Of a stretch of 64,000 nt of DNA, positions 27,530-34,866 are shown one piece after another. Origin of the DNA: an uncultured Ruminiclostridium sp. (GTDB lineage Bacteria > Bacillota > Clostridia > Oscillospirales > Ruminococcaceae); NCBI GenBank assembly GCA_934454635.1, contig CAKSFR010000002.1:175028-239027 (forward strand), written 5' to 3'. The position numbers and the translations under genes were made by a program. Every line of letters begins with the position of its first letter. Position 1 is the stretch's first letter. The notes below the pieces were generated by a model. The model was not told the origin of the DNA and did not search any database. It saw nothing but the letters and a program-made list of their open reading frames with translations.

Positions 27530-27952
27530 TCACCCCGCAAGCTCGCCGTAAGCCGCTTCAAGCGCCGCAACGGCTTGATTGTGCAGGCGGGTTATATGCC
27601 TCGGGCTGTACCCGATTTTTTCTGCGATGACCTCCCAGCTTTCATGGAGAATGTAGTGACGTTCGAGAATGGTGCGCTGAGTGCTGTCTGAAAGGCTGTC
27701 GATCATGCTGCGAATTTGTATTTTCGTTTCGACAAGCTTGTCGATTTCCTCGTTTATTTCACGGTCGAGATCCATTATTCTGGCGACCGTTCTTCCTACC
27801 CTGTCGGAATATGTCCCCGTACAGTGACTTTCGGAAAGGGTCGGTGAAGAAGCCGATGCCGCAAGATGACGAAGCTCTTCAAGCTGTTCAAGCTTTGAGT
27901 TTACGGCATTGTTTATTTCAAAATGCCGCCCTAAAAATTGTCTGATATTCAT
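27530..27952 (-). CDS. DUF1492-like sigma-70 region 4-type regulator
   Basis: 140 residues. The N-terminal half is helical and may be a coiled coil; the C-terminal part (ILERHYILHESWEVIAEKIGYSPRHITRLHNQAV) is a helix-turn-helix like sigma-70 region 4. Such small proteins occur in Firmicutes phages and integrated elements, where they control late genes. GAGGAGAG lies before the ATG. It follows the zinc-ribbon gene by 13 bases, so both are probably one transcript. Confidence 0.72.
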   Translation of the reverse strand: MNIRQFLGRHFEINNAVNSKLEQLEELRHLAASASSPTLSESHCTGTYSDRVGRTVARIMDLDREINEEIDKLVETKIQIRSMIDSLSDSTQRTILERHYILHESWEVIAEKIGYSPRHITRLHNQAVAALEAAYGELAG

Positions 27953-27965
27953 AATTTCTCTCCTC

Positions 27966-28214
27966 TTATATGATTATTTCTGTAACGCATGAGCCACAGT
28001 ATATTTCTGTTCCTACCTCATACGCCTTCTCTCCCGCGAAAAGCTCCCTGCCGCAGCATCGGCAGCGCTCTTCGCTCTCGGAAACATTTCCTCCGCAATA
28101 ACGGCAGCACCCGTATATCTCGTTGTCGAAGCCGTCCCTGCGCCGCAGCGGTGTTTCCTGAATTTTGTGGCATTGTCTGCACTTATAAATCTTTACTCCT
28201 CCTTTTTGTTGCAT
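27966..28214 (-). CDS. Small cysteine-rich zinc-ribbon protein (start uncertain)
   Basis: Up to 82 residues with four Cys pairs (KCRQCH, GCCRYCGG, CRCCGRE and CGSCV), so a double zinc ribbon is likely. The first ATG (28214) is only about nine bases after the predicted transcription start and has no ribosome site. A strong AAGGAGG lies just inside this frame and points instead to an ATT codon at 28190-28188 (IYKCRQCH). No ATG, GTG or TTG is present in frame just after that site. The true start could therefore be ATT. Function unknown; phage-like context. Confidence 0.65.
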   Translation of the reverse strand: MQQKGGVKIYKCRQCHKIQETPLRRRDGFDNEIYGCCRYCGGNVSESEERCRCCGRELFAGEKAYEVGTEIYCGSCVTEIII

Positions 28215-28306
28215 TTTTGGGACGATTTTATTATAGCACAGCCAGTACATTTTGTCAACCCATAATTGCAACAAAAATATTTTTTAAAAAAAGCGTTGCA
28301 TTTTTG
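28203..28306. promoter_or_regulatory. Candidate operators in the divergent switch region
   Basis: TTTTTGTTGCA at 28203-28213 has its exact inverted complement at 28267-28277. GTTGCATTTTTG occurs at 28209-28220 and again at 28295-28306, the latter covering the -35 box of the repressor gene. These are sensible binding sites for the S24 repressor, giving mutual control of the two promoters. Confidence 0.55.
28230..28258 (-). promoter_or_regulatory. Consensus promoter for zinc-ribbon/DUF1492 genes
   Basis: On the minus strand, TTGACA (28258-28253) and TATAAT (28235-28230), 17 bp apart. Confidence 0.88.
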
Positions 28307-28324
28307 AGCCTGATGTGTTATAAT
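28296..28324 (+). promoter_or_regulatory. Promoter of the S24 repressor gene
   Basis: TTGCAT (28296-28301) and TATAAT (28319-28324), 17 bp apart, with AAAGGAGC before the start codon at 28354. Confidence 0.82.
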
Positions 28325-28353
28325 GATTTCAATAAGTAAAAGGAGCTGTTATT

Positions 28354-28983
28354 ATGGAAAATAATCCCGAAATTTTCGGAAGAATACGCAGGCAGCGCGT
28401 ACATCTCGGAATAAGCCTTCAGGAGCTTTCACGCCGCACAGGGCTGAATAAATCCACTCTCCAGCGCTATGAAACAGGACAAATCAGCAAGCTGCCGCTT
28501 GAACGCGCTCAGCTCATCGCAAAAGGGCTTGAAACCTCCGTTGAATATATTCTCGGACTTGACGGGGGAAACATAGAGCTTGCCGACGCAGATATGATTT
28601 ACAGCATTCCCGTTTTCGACAGCGTGAGCGCAGGCTTCGGCTGCTACGCCGACAGCCGAGCGGTAGAATACCGCCCTACTTTTATTTCCAATCCCTCAGA
28701 CGCGGAAAATTACCTTTGGATAAACGTAAAGGGCGATAGTATGTCCCCGAAAATCGAGGACGGCGACCGCATTCTCGTGCGGAGGCAGGACAGTGTTGAA
28801 AACGGAAGCGTCGCAGTTGTGATGATCGACGACGAGGCGGTGGTGAAAAAGATAAAATACGGAAAGAATTGGGTCGAGCTTCATTCGTTCAATCCATATT
28901 ACCCCGTGCGCAGGTTTGAAAAGGACGAGCTTTTGCGCCTGCGCGTGGTCGGACTTGTAAAAGAGGTCAGCAAGCCGTTGTGA
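28354..28983 (+). CDS. LexA-like repressor: XRE helix-turn-helix plus S24 peptidase
   Basis: 209 residues. Residues 8-65 form an XRE/Cro-CI DNA-binding domain (LQELSRRTGLNKSTLQRYETG). The C-terminal half is a self-cleaving S24 domain: nucleophile Ser129 in KGDSMSP, general base probably Lys165 in AVVKKI, and a likely cleavage site Ala93-Gly94 (VSAGFG). Proteins of this design cleave themselves upon RecA activation in DNA damage. It is divergent from the DUF1492/zinc-ribbon pair, a layout like a phage lysogeny switch. A terminator follows 60 bases later. Confidence 0.88.
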   Translation: MENNPEIFGRIRRQRVHLGISLQELSRRTGLNKSTLQRYETGQISKLPLERAQLIAKGLETSVEYILGLDGGNIELADADMIYSIPVFDSVSAGFGCYADSRAVEYRPTFISNPSDAENYLWINVKGDSMSPKIEDGDRILVRRQDSVENGSVAVVMIDDEAVVKKIKYGKNWVELHSFNPYYPVRRFEKDELLRLRVVGLVKEVSKPL

Positions 28984-29044
28984 TAAGCAACGGATATAAT
29001 ACCAATTTCTAATCAATATTAGGAAGATTGAAAAACAGTATAAG

Positions 29045-29073
29045 AAAAGACGGTTCGCTCTGAACCGTCTTTT
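29045..29073 (+). terminator. Intrinsic terminator after the S24 repressor
   Basis: A perfect 12 bp stem (29045-29056/29062-29073) with loop GCTCT and a T-run. Confidence 0.88.
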
Positions 29074-29084
29074 TGCTTGTCTTA

Positions 29085-29171
29085 TACTCAGCACCGATTA
29101 AAAACTATACAAAAAATCAAGTATAATCTTGCATATAGGGGTTATGCGAAGATTTCTATTGGTGCTTAGTA
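29085..29171. mobile_element. MITE-like element, copy 1 (short)
   Basis: Ends TACTCAGCACC and GGTGCTTAGTA are inverted repeats. The centre AAGTATAATCTTGCATAT matches other copies. It is 87 bp long, shorter than the 100 bp copies. It codes for nothing. Confidence 0.75.
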
Positions 29172-29175
29172 TTAA

Positions 29176-29412
29176 TTATTCAAAGCTGTCCTCTTCGTCG
29201 CGTTCCTCAAAAAGCTTAACGAGAGTCTGCATTTCCTCCTCAGTGAGCGAAACGCCTTTGCCCATTTTTTCGTGGTCGGGCGCCCAGTCGCGGATATCGA
29301 ACTTCGGCTCCTTGTCGTTCCAGCTTACAAGGTTAAGCTCCTTTGTCCATCCCTTTGAGCCTTCGGAGATAACTCCAAGCTCCTTTACGATTTCATACTT
29401 AAATTCTGCCAT
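29176..29412 (-). CDS. PC4/YdbC-like single-stranded DNA-binding protein
   Basis: 78 residues. The sequence with KELGVISEGSKGWTKELNLV, WNDKEPKFDIRDWAPDHEKM and GKGVSLTEEEM resembles bacterial YdbC of the PC4/p15 transcriptional coactivator family, which binds single-stranded nucleic acid as a dimer; its bacterial role is not settled. AAAGGAAAAAG precedes the ATG. The gene lies between two copies of the MITE-like element in the same orientation. Confidence 0.85.
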   Translation of the reverse strand: MAEFKYEIVKELGVISEGSKGWTKELNLVSWNDKEPKFDIRDWAPDHEKMGKGVSLTEEEMQTLVKLFEERDEEDSFE

Positions 29413-29438
29413 TTTCTTTTTCCTTTCATATTATTTTA

Positions 29439-29538
29439 TACTCAGCACCAATTAAAAACTATACAAAAAATCGAGTATAATTTTTGCATATATGGATTAT
29501 ATGAGAATTTTTATCCATGGTTTTATTGGCGCTTAGTA
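29439..29538. mobile_element. MITE-like element, copy 2
   Basis: 100 bp including TA at each side. Ends TACTCAGCACCAATTAAAA and TTTTATTGGCGCTTAGTA are imperfect inverted repeats of about 20 bp; the centre GAGTATAATTTTTGCATATA matches the other copies. Confidence 0.82.
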
Positions 29539-29561
29539 TTAGTCCGCTAAGACTTTTTTGA

Positions 29562-30239
29562 TTATTTCAGCGTCTGCGCGTCGATAACGCTGTCAAAAAC
29601 AGCGGTGAACTTCGGCGGGATTTGCTTATTTATGTGAAATTTTCCGAAGAACCAGTGTCCGAAAGCGACCTTTCCGCGTTTTTCCTCGAGATATGCGCTT
29701 ATGCGGTCGGTCTGCGGTTCGCCGCCGTGCATAAATTCGGCGATCGACGCGGGCGGCTCATAGCTTACTATATAATCCACTTGCTCAGAATGCTCCGCGA
29801 GCGCGCTGTCTGCGTCGGAAAGCTCTTTTTCGGACGGGTTTTCATATTTCAGACGAAGCGGATCGTCAGGTACAGCCCCGCCTTGTTCGTCCGATTTTCC
29901 GCCGCCGAACGCAAAAATCGTCTTACCTGCGACGGTGAACACGTTCCCGCGAACGAGCTGACGCAGGTTACCGCTTATCCTGCGCGTTTCGCCGCCGCAC
30001 CACTGCTCGGTTTCATACTTTTCAAGCTCCTCAAAATTTTCGTGTACGCCCTCGACGAAAAGTATGCTGTACCTGCGCCGTCCGAGCCGCTTCAGCAGTC
30101 GTTTTTCACGCTTGCCGCCGTCCCAGAGCATACCGAAATCTCCGCAGACGATAAGCGCGTCGCTTTTTCGGAGTTTCCGAAGCCGCTTGTCATTAAAGCG
30201 GGAAAAATCCCCGTGGACGTCCCCTGTAATGAGTATCAT
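29562..30239 (-). CDS. Metallophosphoesterase
   Basis: 225 residues from the ATG at 30239 (GAGGAGG upstream); an in-frame ATG at 30335 is not supported. The calcineurin-like metal-binding motifs are GDVHGDF at the N-terminus, IVCGDFGMLWDGG, and FGHWFFG near the C-terminus, with VEGVHENFEEL replacing the more usual GNHD/E motif. The substrate is not evident. Expressed alone; oriented away from the carboxypeptidase gene. Confidence 0.85.
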   Translation of the reverse strand: MILITGDVHGDFSRFNDKRLRKLRKSDALIVCGDFGMLWDGGKREKRLLKRLGRRRYSILFVEGVHENFEELEKYETEQWCGGETRRISGNLRQLVRGNVFTVAGKTIFAFGGGKSDEQGGAVPDDPLRLKYENPSEKELSDADSALAEHSEQVDYIVSYEPPASIAEFMHGGEPQTDRISAYLEEKRGKVAFGHWFFGKFHINKQIPPKFTAVFDSVIDAQTLK

Positions 30240-30429
30240 TTCCCGCCTCCTCGCTTTGTTTGCGGATTTTTTTGTCAACTTAGAAAAAAAGTCTTTTTTT
30301 TTTGACAAAAATATGATATAATAGTATCGTATCATTCAAATGTTTCGGAAATTTGCGGTTTTTCCCGCAATGCGGCGCTTTGCCGTTCCGCTTTTTAATA
30401 TTATATCTGAAAAAGGTGGTTTTGTCCAT

Positions 30430-31869
30430 ATGCGAAATATAAAAATTACTGCTTTTCTGACGGCTTTTCTATTCACTTTTGCTGTTTTTTGCTCAAATTT
30501 TGCCGATATAACGTCGGGAGCCGCGTTCGACCCGGGGCTTGACCTGTACAGCGACAGCTATTACATGGTAAATCTCGACCTTGATACGGTAATTGCCGCC
30601 AAAAACGAACACAAGCGTATCTATCCCGCTTCCGTAACAAAGCTTATGACGGCGATAATCGCATATGAAAACTGCTCGAATCTCGACCGCAGCATGAAAG
30701 TCACCTATGACGCGACAAACGAGTTCTGGGGAAATCCCGACCCGAACAAGAGCGACGCGGCGACCGCGGGGCTTGCCGTTGGTCAGGAAAATCTCACCAT
30801 GCGCGACTGCCTGTACGCCCTGCTCATAGCTTCGGGCTGTGAGGTCGGAAACGTTATCGCCTGCAACATCGGCGGAGATATTCCCACGTTTGTCGAAATG
30901 ATGAACAAAAAAGCTAAAGAGCTTGGCTGTACGGACACCCATTTCAGCAACACGCACGGTCTTTGGGAGTATGACAACTATTCCACGCCCTACGACCTTT
31001 ATCTTATCGCGCGCTATGCCTACGACAAGCTCCCCGAGCTTATCGAAATTTCCTCAACGCAGGAATACGTCATGCCGGCAAACGCCTATAACCCCTCGCC
31101 CTATACGATTACCAACTATAATATGCTTATACGCAATAACGGCGAAAATCCCTATTATTACGAGTATGCGAAGGGCATAAAAACGGGCAGTATCAACGTA
31201 TACTGGGATAAGGACGGAAACGAGCGTCAGGGCTTTATGAACCTTGTTTCAACCGCCTCGATGAACGGCTTTACCTATATGCTGGTGACCGCGGACGCGC
31301 CGTACTACGACGCTGACGGAAACCGCACGCAGGGACACTTTAAGGATCATATTGCGCTGTATAAGTGGGCGTTCAGGACATTCGACATTATCGAAGTCCT
31401 CAACGAACATACCGTAGTCGCGAACGTCCCCGTAGATATGGGCGAAAACGCCGACCTTGCGATACTTAAACCGTCCTCCGCGTTTTCAACGCTTCTTCCG
31501 CGCGACTGGGACACTTCTTCTATCGAACAGCGCGTTACGATAACCGCCGAAATGAACGACAACAAGGCTGTCGTCGCGCCCGTTGAAAAGGGTCAGGTAA
31601 TGGGAACTCTTGAGCTTGTCATGGACGGCGAAGTCATCGCGACCCGCAACCTTGTCGCTTCTCAGGACATTGCGCTTTCGCAGTTTGAATACACCATGCG
31701 AATGATAAACAGCATTTTTGAAAAGGGCTGGTTCAAGCTCTGTATAGGCTCTCTCGCCGTGCTTATTATCGCGGACGTAGTCCTGAACGGTATTCAGAAG
31801 AGCCGTATCGCCAAGCTTGAAGCGCGCCAGAAGCGCCGCGCAAACGTAAATAGCCGCACGCGCTGGTAA
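30430..31869 (+). CDS. D-alanyl-D-alanine carboxypeptidase (PBP5-like)
   Basis: 479 residues from the ATG at 30430 (MRNIKITAFL...), which begins a normal signal peptide; the frame opens upstream at 30340. It trims the terminal D-Ala of peptidoglycan stem peptides. Motifs: SVTK (active Ser68, Lys71) and KTGSI are intact. The second motif, usually SxN, reads SGC (135-137), so Cys replaces Asn. A C-terminal membrane helix (LCIGSLAVLIIADVVLN) anchors it. It is 24 bases before rlmH. Confidence 0.88.
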   Translation: MRNIKITAFLTAFLFTFAVFCSNFADITSGAAFDPGLDLYSDSYYMVNLDLDTVIAAKNEHKRIYPASVTKLMTAIIAYENCSNLDRSMKVTYDATNEFWGNPDPNKSDAATAGLAVGQENLTMRDCLYALLIASGCEVGNVIACNIGGDIPTFVEMMNKKAKELGCTDTHFSNTHGLWEYDNYSTPYDLYLIARYAYDKLPELIEISSTQEYVMPANAYNPSPYTITNYNMLIRNNGENPYYYEYAKGIKTGSINVYWDKDGNERQGFMNLVSTASMNGFTYMLVTADAPYYDADGNRTQGHFKDHIALYKWAFRTFDIIEVLNEHTVVANVPVDMGENADLAILKPSSAFSTLLPRDWDTSSIEQRVTITAEMNDNKAVVAPVEKGQVMGTLELVMDGEVIATRNLVASQDIALSQFEYTMRMINSIFEKGWFKLCIGSLAVLIIADVVLNGIQKSRIAKLEARQKRRANVNSRTRW

Positions 31870-31893
31870 TTTTCTGAGAACGGAGGCATTGCC

Positions 31894-32373
31894 ATAAATA
31901 TAAAAATTCTCGCGCTCGGCAGGCTTAAAGAAAAGTATCTGACCGAGGCAATGCACGAATATGAAAAGCGGCTTTCGGCATTCTGTAAATTTGAAGTGAC
32001 CGAGCTAGAGCCGCAGCGGCTCCCCGAAAATCCGTCAGAAGCGGAAATTTCAGCCGCTCTTGAAGCCGAAGCGGATAAGCTGTTCTTAAAAATCCCCGCA
32101 CAAAGCGCCGTTATCGCGCTCTGTATCGAGGGAAAGCAGCTTTCAAGCCCCGCACTTGCGAAAAAAATCTCCGATTTCGCCACAGACGGTATCGGAACGG
32201 TCGTTTTCGTTATCGGCAGCTCTTTCGGGCTTTCGGAACGCATAAAAAAGGCAGCAGATATGCGGCTGAGTATGTCGGAAATGACCTTTCCGCATCAGCT
32301 TGCGCGCGTTATGCTTACCGAGCAGATATACCGCGCGTTCACAATAATCAACAACAGAAAGTATCATAAATAA
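31894..32373 (+). CDS. rlmH: 23S rRNA (pseudouridine1915-N3)-methyltransferase RlmH, ATA start
   Basis: 159 residues when read from ATA at 31894, the length usual for RlmH. The N-terminus (initiator)-NIKILALGRLKEKYL is the family beginning, and FVIGSSFGLSERI plus MTFPHQLARVMLTEQIYRAF are the SAM-binding SPOUT motifs. No ATG, GTG or TTG is present in frame between the upstream stop (31867-31869) and the internal ATG at 31951, which would delete the first strand. GGAGG at 31882-31886 lies seven bases before the ATA. It overlaps the next gene by one base. Confidence 0.9.
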   Translation: MNIKILALGRLKEKYLTEAMHEYEKRLSAFCKFEVTELEPQRLPENPSEAEISAALEAEADKLFLKIPAQSAVIALCIEGKQLSSPALAKKISDFATDGIGTVVFVIGSSFGLSERIKKAADMRLSMSEMTFPHQLARVMLTEQIYRAFTIINNRKYHK

Positions 32374-33740
32374 TGTACAGAATATACCTCTATAAGGCGG
32401 CGCTTTTCGCTTACGGCGCGGCGCTCCTGACCCTCGGGATAATTATTCTCGTTCAGGGGCAAGTGCTGCTTACGCCGCTTGCCGTGATCGGCGGGATTGT
32501 CCTGCTTCTCCACGGTGTTCACAACTTTATCAACTTCATCACGAAGAACGGGGTTCTTAAAGCGAAGCGCAAGAAAGCTCTGCTGCTTACGGCGATAAGC
32601 AACACCGTCCTCGGCGTAGTGGTGCTTATAATGCCGCGCGTAACGTTCGGGCTTTTTCTGTTTGTGTTTGCGCTGTATGTGCTGCTTAACGCGGCGTCCA
32701 AGCTTGCCGATTTTATAATCACAAAAATAAATAAGCAGCCCGGCGGTTGGTACGACCTTATCGCGTTTATTTTTTTCGGAGCATTCGCGGGAATACTGCT
32801 CGCAACGAACCTGCGTGCCGACGCTTTTCTTATCGTTTCGGGAATTTACTGTATTCTTTACGGCTCGACAACGCTGCTGGATTTTATAAATCAGGTTTTT
32901 CCGCAGCGTGCAAAAAATTCGCTGAAGCGCAAGATCCGCTTTTCTCTCCCTGTTTTTATCTCGACGTTCATTCCGCTCGGAACTCTTCGGCGGATAAACG
33001 AATATATTGCGGCAAACGACGAAATGCCGCCGTTTGAGCAGATAGACAAGGGCGATTCCGACCCGCCCGACCTTGAAGTAATGGTCCACGTTTCAAACAA
33101 CGGCTCGGGAAAGATCGGACACCTCGACCTGTTTATCGACGGAAAGGTCATTTCCTACGGCAATCACGACTGGAGCTCGCACAAGTTTTTTGCGGCATTC
33201 GGAAACGGGATACTTTTTACAGCGGAAAAAAAGCCCTATCTGGAATTTTCCGTTACGCACGACCGAAAAATGATATTCAGCTACGGCTTTCGCCTTACCG
33301 CGGAGCAGCTTTGCGCAGTCCGCCAAAAAATCAGGGAGCTTAAGGACTCGACGGTTCCGTGGAAGCCGCCGTATCAGATAGCTTACGAAGAAAAGGGCGA
33401 AAACGCGCGGCTGAACGACTATCACGACTATTGCAGCAAGCTCTGGGCGGGAACGCACGCAGATTTCTTCAAATTCCGCAAGGGCAAATTCAAGACATAC
33501 TCCGTCCTCAGCACGAACTGCGTTTTGCTGACCGATGAAATACTCGGAAAAACAGGCGCGGATATCGTTTTCATAAACGGCATAGCTTCCCCGGGAATTT
33601 ACTATGACTATCTAGAAAAGCTGTATCTTACGCCGGGAAGCATGGTCATTTCAAAGACTATCTACGATCGCAAAAGCGTTGTAAGATCCCGTATTGAACA
33701 GAAAAATGAACAAAAAAACGCGGAGCAGGATCCGCAATAA
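32373..33740 (+). CDS. HdeD-like membrane protein with C-terminal soluble domain
   Basis: 455 residues. The first ~185 residues contain six membrane helices like the DUF308/HdeD family. Residues ~195-455 form a soluble domain with the motifs NHDWSSHKFF, TAEKKPYLEF and STNCVLLTDEILGK, which suggests, weakly, a permuted papain-like fold (the Cys in TNC and a His); I would not assign an activity. Its start overlaps the rlmH stop by one base. Confidence 0.65.
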   Translation: MYRIYLYKAALFAYGAALLTLGIIILVQGQVLLTPLAVIGGIVLLLHGVHNFINFITKNGVLKAKRKKALLLTAISNTVLGVVVLIMPRVTFGLFLFVFALYVLLNAASKLADFIITKINKQPGGWYDLIAFIFFGAFAGILLATNLRADAFLIVSGIYCILYGSTTLLDFINQVFPQRAKNSLKRKIRFSLPVFISTFIPLGTLRRINEYIAANDEMPPFEQIDKGDSDPPDLEVMVHVSNNGSGKIGHLDLFIDGKVISYGNHDWSSHKFFAAFGNGILFTAEKKPYLEFSVTHDRKMIFSYGFRLTAEQLCAVRQKIRELKDSTVPWKPPYQIAYEEKGENARLNDYHDYCSKLWAGTHADFFKFRKGKFKTYSVLSTNCVLLTDEILGKTGADIVFINGIASPGIYYDYLEKLYLTPGSMVISKTIYDRKSVVRSRIEQKNEQKNAEQDPQ

Positions 33741-33761
33741 ACCGGAAAGGAACGTATAAAA

Positions 33762-34865
33762 ATGAGTGAAGTTTATCTTGACGACAGATTTAAAGGAGTA
33801 ATGCTCGGTCTGGCAATAGGCGACGCGTTCGGTTATCCTATCGAGCTTATGGACTACGACTCGATATGCGAGCGCTTTGAAAAGAAGGGCTGCCTCGATT
33901 TGGCGGTGTCGAAAAAGACGGGAACGGCGCTTTTCACCGACGATACACAGCTTTCCCTGTTTACTGCGGACGGACTTCTCTGGGCGCACAGCGCCGGTGC
34001 TGACGACGGGCGCGCGAACTATGAGGACTATATTTTTCTCGCTTATCAGGTATGGCTTTACACCCAGACAAAGACTGTCGCGGGTAAGGAATACGCGTGG
34101 CTTTTCGACCCGAACGAAAATCCGTACAAGCTGCGTCTGCTGAAAGCGAAGGGGCTGTATAAAAAGCGCACGGCTGACACAAAAAACATCGACGCGCTGC
34201 TTAAAATCCGCAATATGGAATACGGAACTCCCGAAAATCCGAAGAACGACAATAAGGACAACGGCGCGGTCAAGCGCGTTGCGCCCGTCGGTCTTTACTT
34301 CTACAACGACACGAAAAAGGCGTTCGATATGGGCTGCCGCGCCGCCGCGATAACCCACGGAAGTCCCGTCGGATATATCGCCGCGGGCTGCTATGCTGCG
34401 CTTATCGCCGAAATCGTAAGCGGGGCGGAGATCGAGGACGCCGTTCATACCGTTATCGACCTCCTCGGCGGCGTAAAGGACGGCGAGATACTGAAAAAAA
34501 CGTTGCAGTATGCGCTTGAGCTTGTTGGAAACGAAAGCGTTGAGCCGCGCGCGGCAGTAAAGAAAATGGGCTACGGCTTTGAGGCGTATGAAGCGCTTGC
34601 AATTGCGGTTTACTGCGCGGTCCTGCACTATGAAGCGCCGCGCTATGCTATCCAGCTTGCCGCAAATCACGACGGCGCAAGCGACACCTGCGCTTCAATG
34701 ACCGCCGCTATCATGGGCGCTTATTACGGCGACCAAGGCTTCCCGAAGGGCTGGGCTGACCGTCTGCAATACCGCAATCTTATCGCTTCAATGGCGGAAA
34801 AAATGCTGAAGGCTGTCTGCGCGTCGGACGATTATAACGTTGACGACGGCGAGGAAGAGGATTAA
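33762..34865 (+). CDS. ADP-ribosylglycohydrolase family protein
   Basis: 367 residues. Members remove ADP-ribose from proteins or small molecules using two magnesium ions. FKGVMLGLAIGDAFGYPIE at the N-terminus, LFTDDTQLSL (acidic metal ligands), AITHGSPVGYIAAGCYAAL and AANHDGASDTCASMTAAIMG (here NHDGASDT where many members have GGDTDT) are family motifs. The last segment is acidic (DDGEEED). AAAGGAACG precedes the ATG. It overlaps no neighbour but lies one base from the next gene, a WYL regulator. Confidence 0.88.
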   Translation: MSEVYLDDRFKGVMLGLAIGDAFGYPIELMDYDSICERFEKKGCLDLAVSKKTGTALFTDDTQLSLFTADGLLWAHSAGADDGRANYEDYIFLAYQVWLYTQTKTVAGKEYAWLFDPNENPYKLRLLKAKGLYKKRTADTKNIDALLKIRNMEYGTPENPKNDNKDNGAVKRVAPVGLYFYNDTKKAFDMGCRAAAITHGSPVGYIAAGCYAALIAEIVSGAEIEDAVHTVIDLLGGVKDGEILKKTLQYALELVGNESVEPRAAVKKMGYGFEAYEALAIAVYCAVLHYEAPRYAIQLAANHDGASDTCASMTAAIMGAYYGDQGFPKGWADRLQYRNLIASMAEKMLKAVCASDDYNVDDGEEED

Positions 34866-34866
34866 G

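Noticed and set aside
28985..29040. A further MITE-like remnant (ATAATACCAATTTC...)
   Set aside because: Only a few words match and no inverted ends can be drawn.
29622..30305. Plus-strand frame of 227 codons
   Set aside because: Antisense to the metallophosphoesterase gene, which has clear motifs and a ribosome site.
30302..30330. Promoter TTGACA near 30302 for the carboxypeptidase gene
   Set aside because: The nearest TATAAT is only 9 bp away; the better-spaced TATCGT is weak, so no promoter is called.
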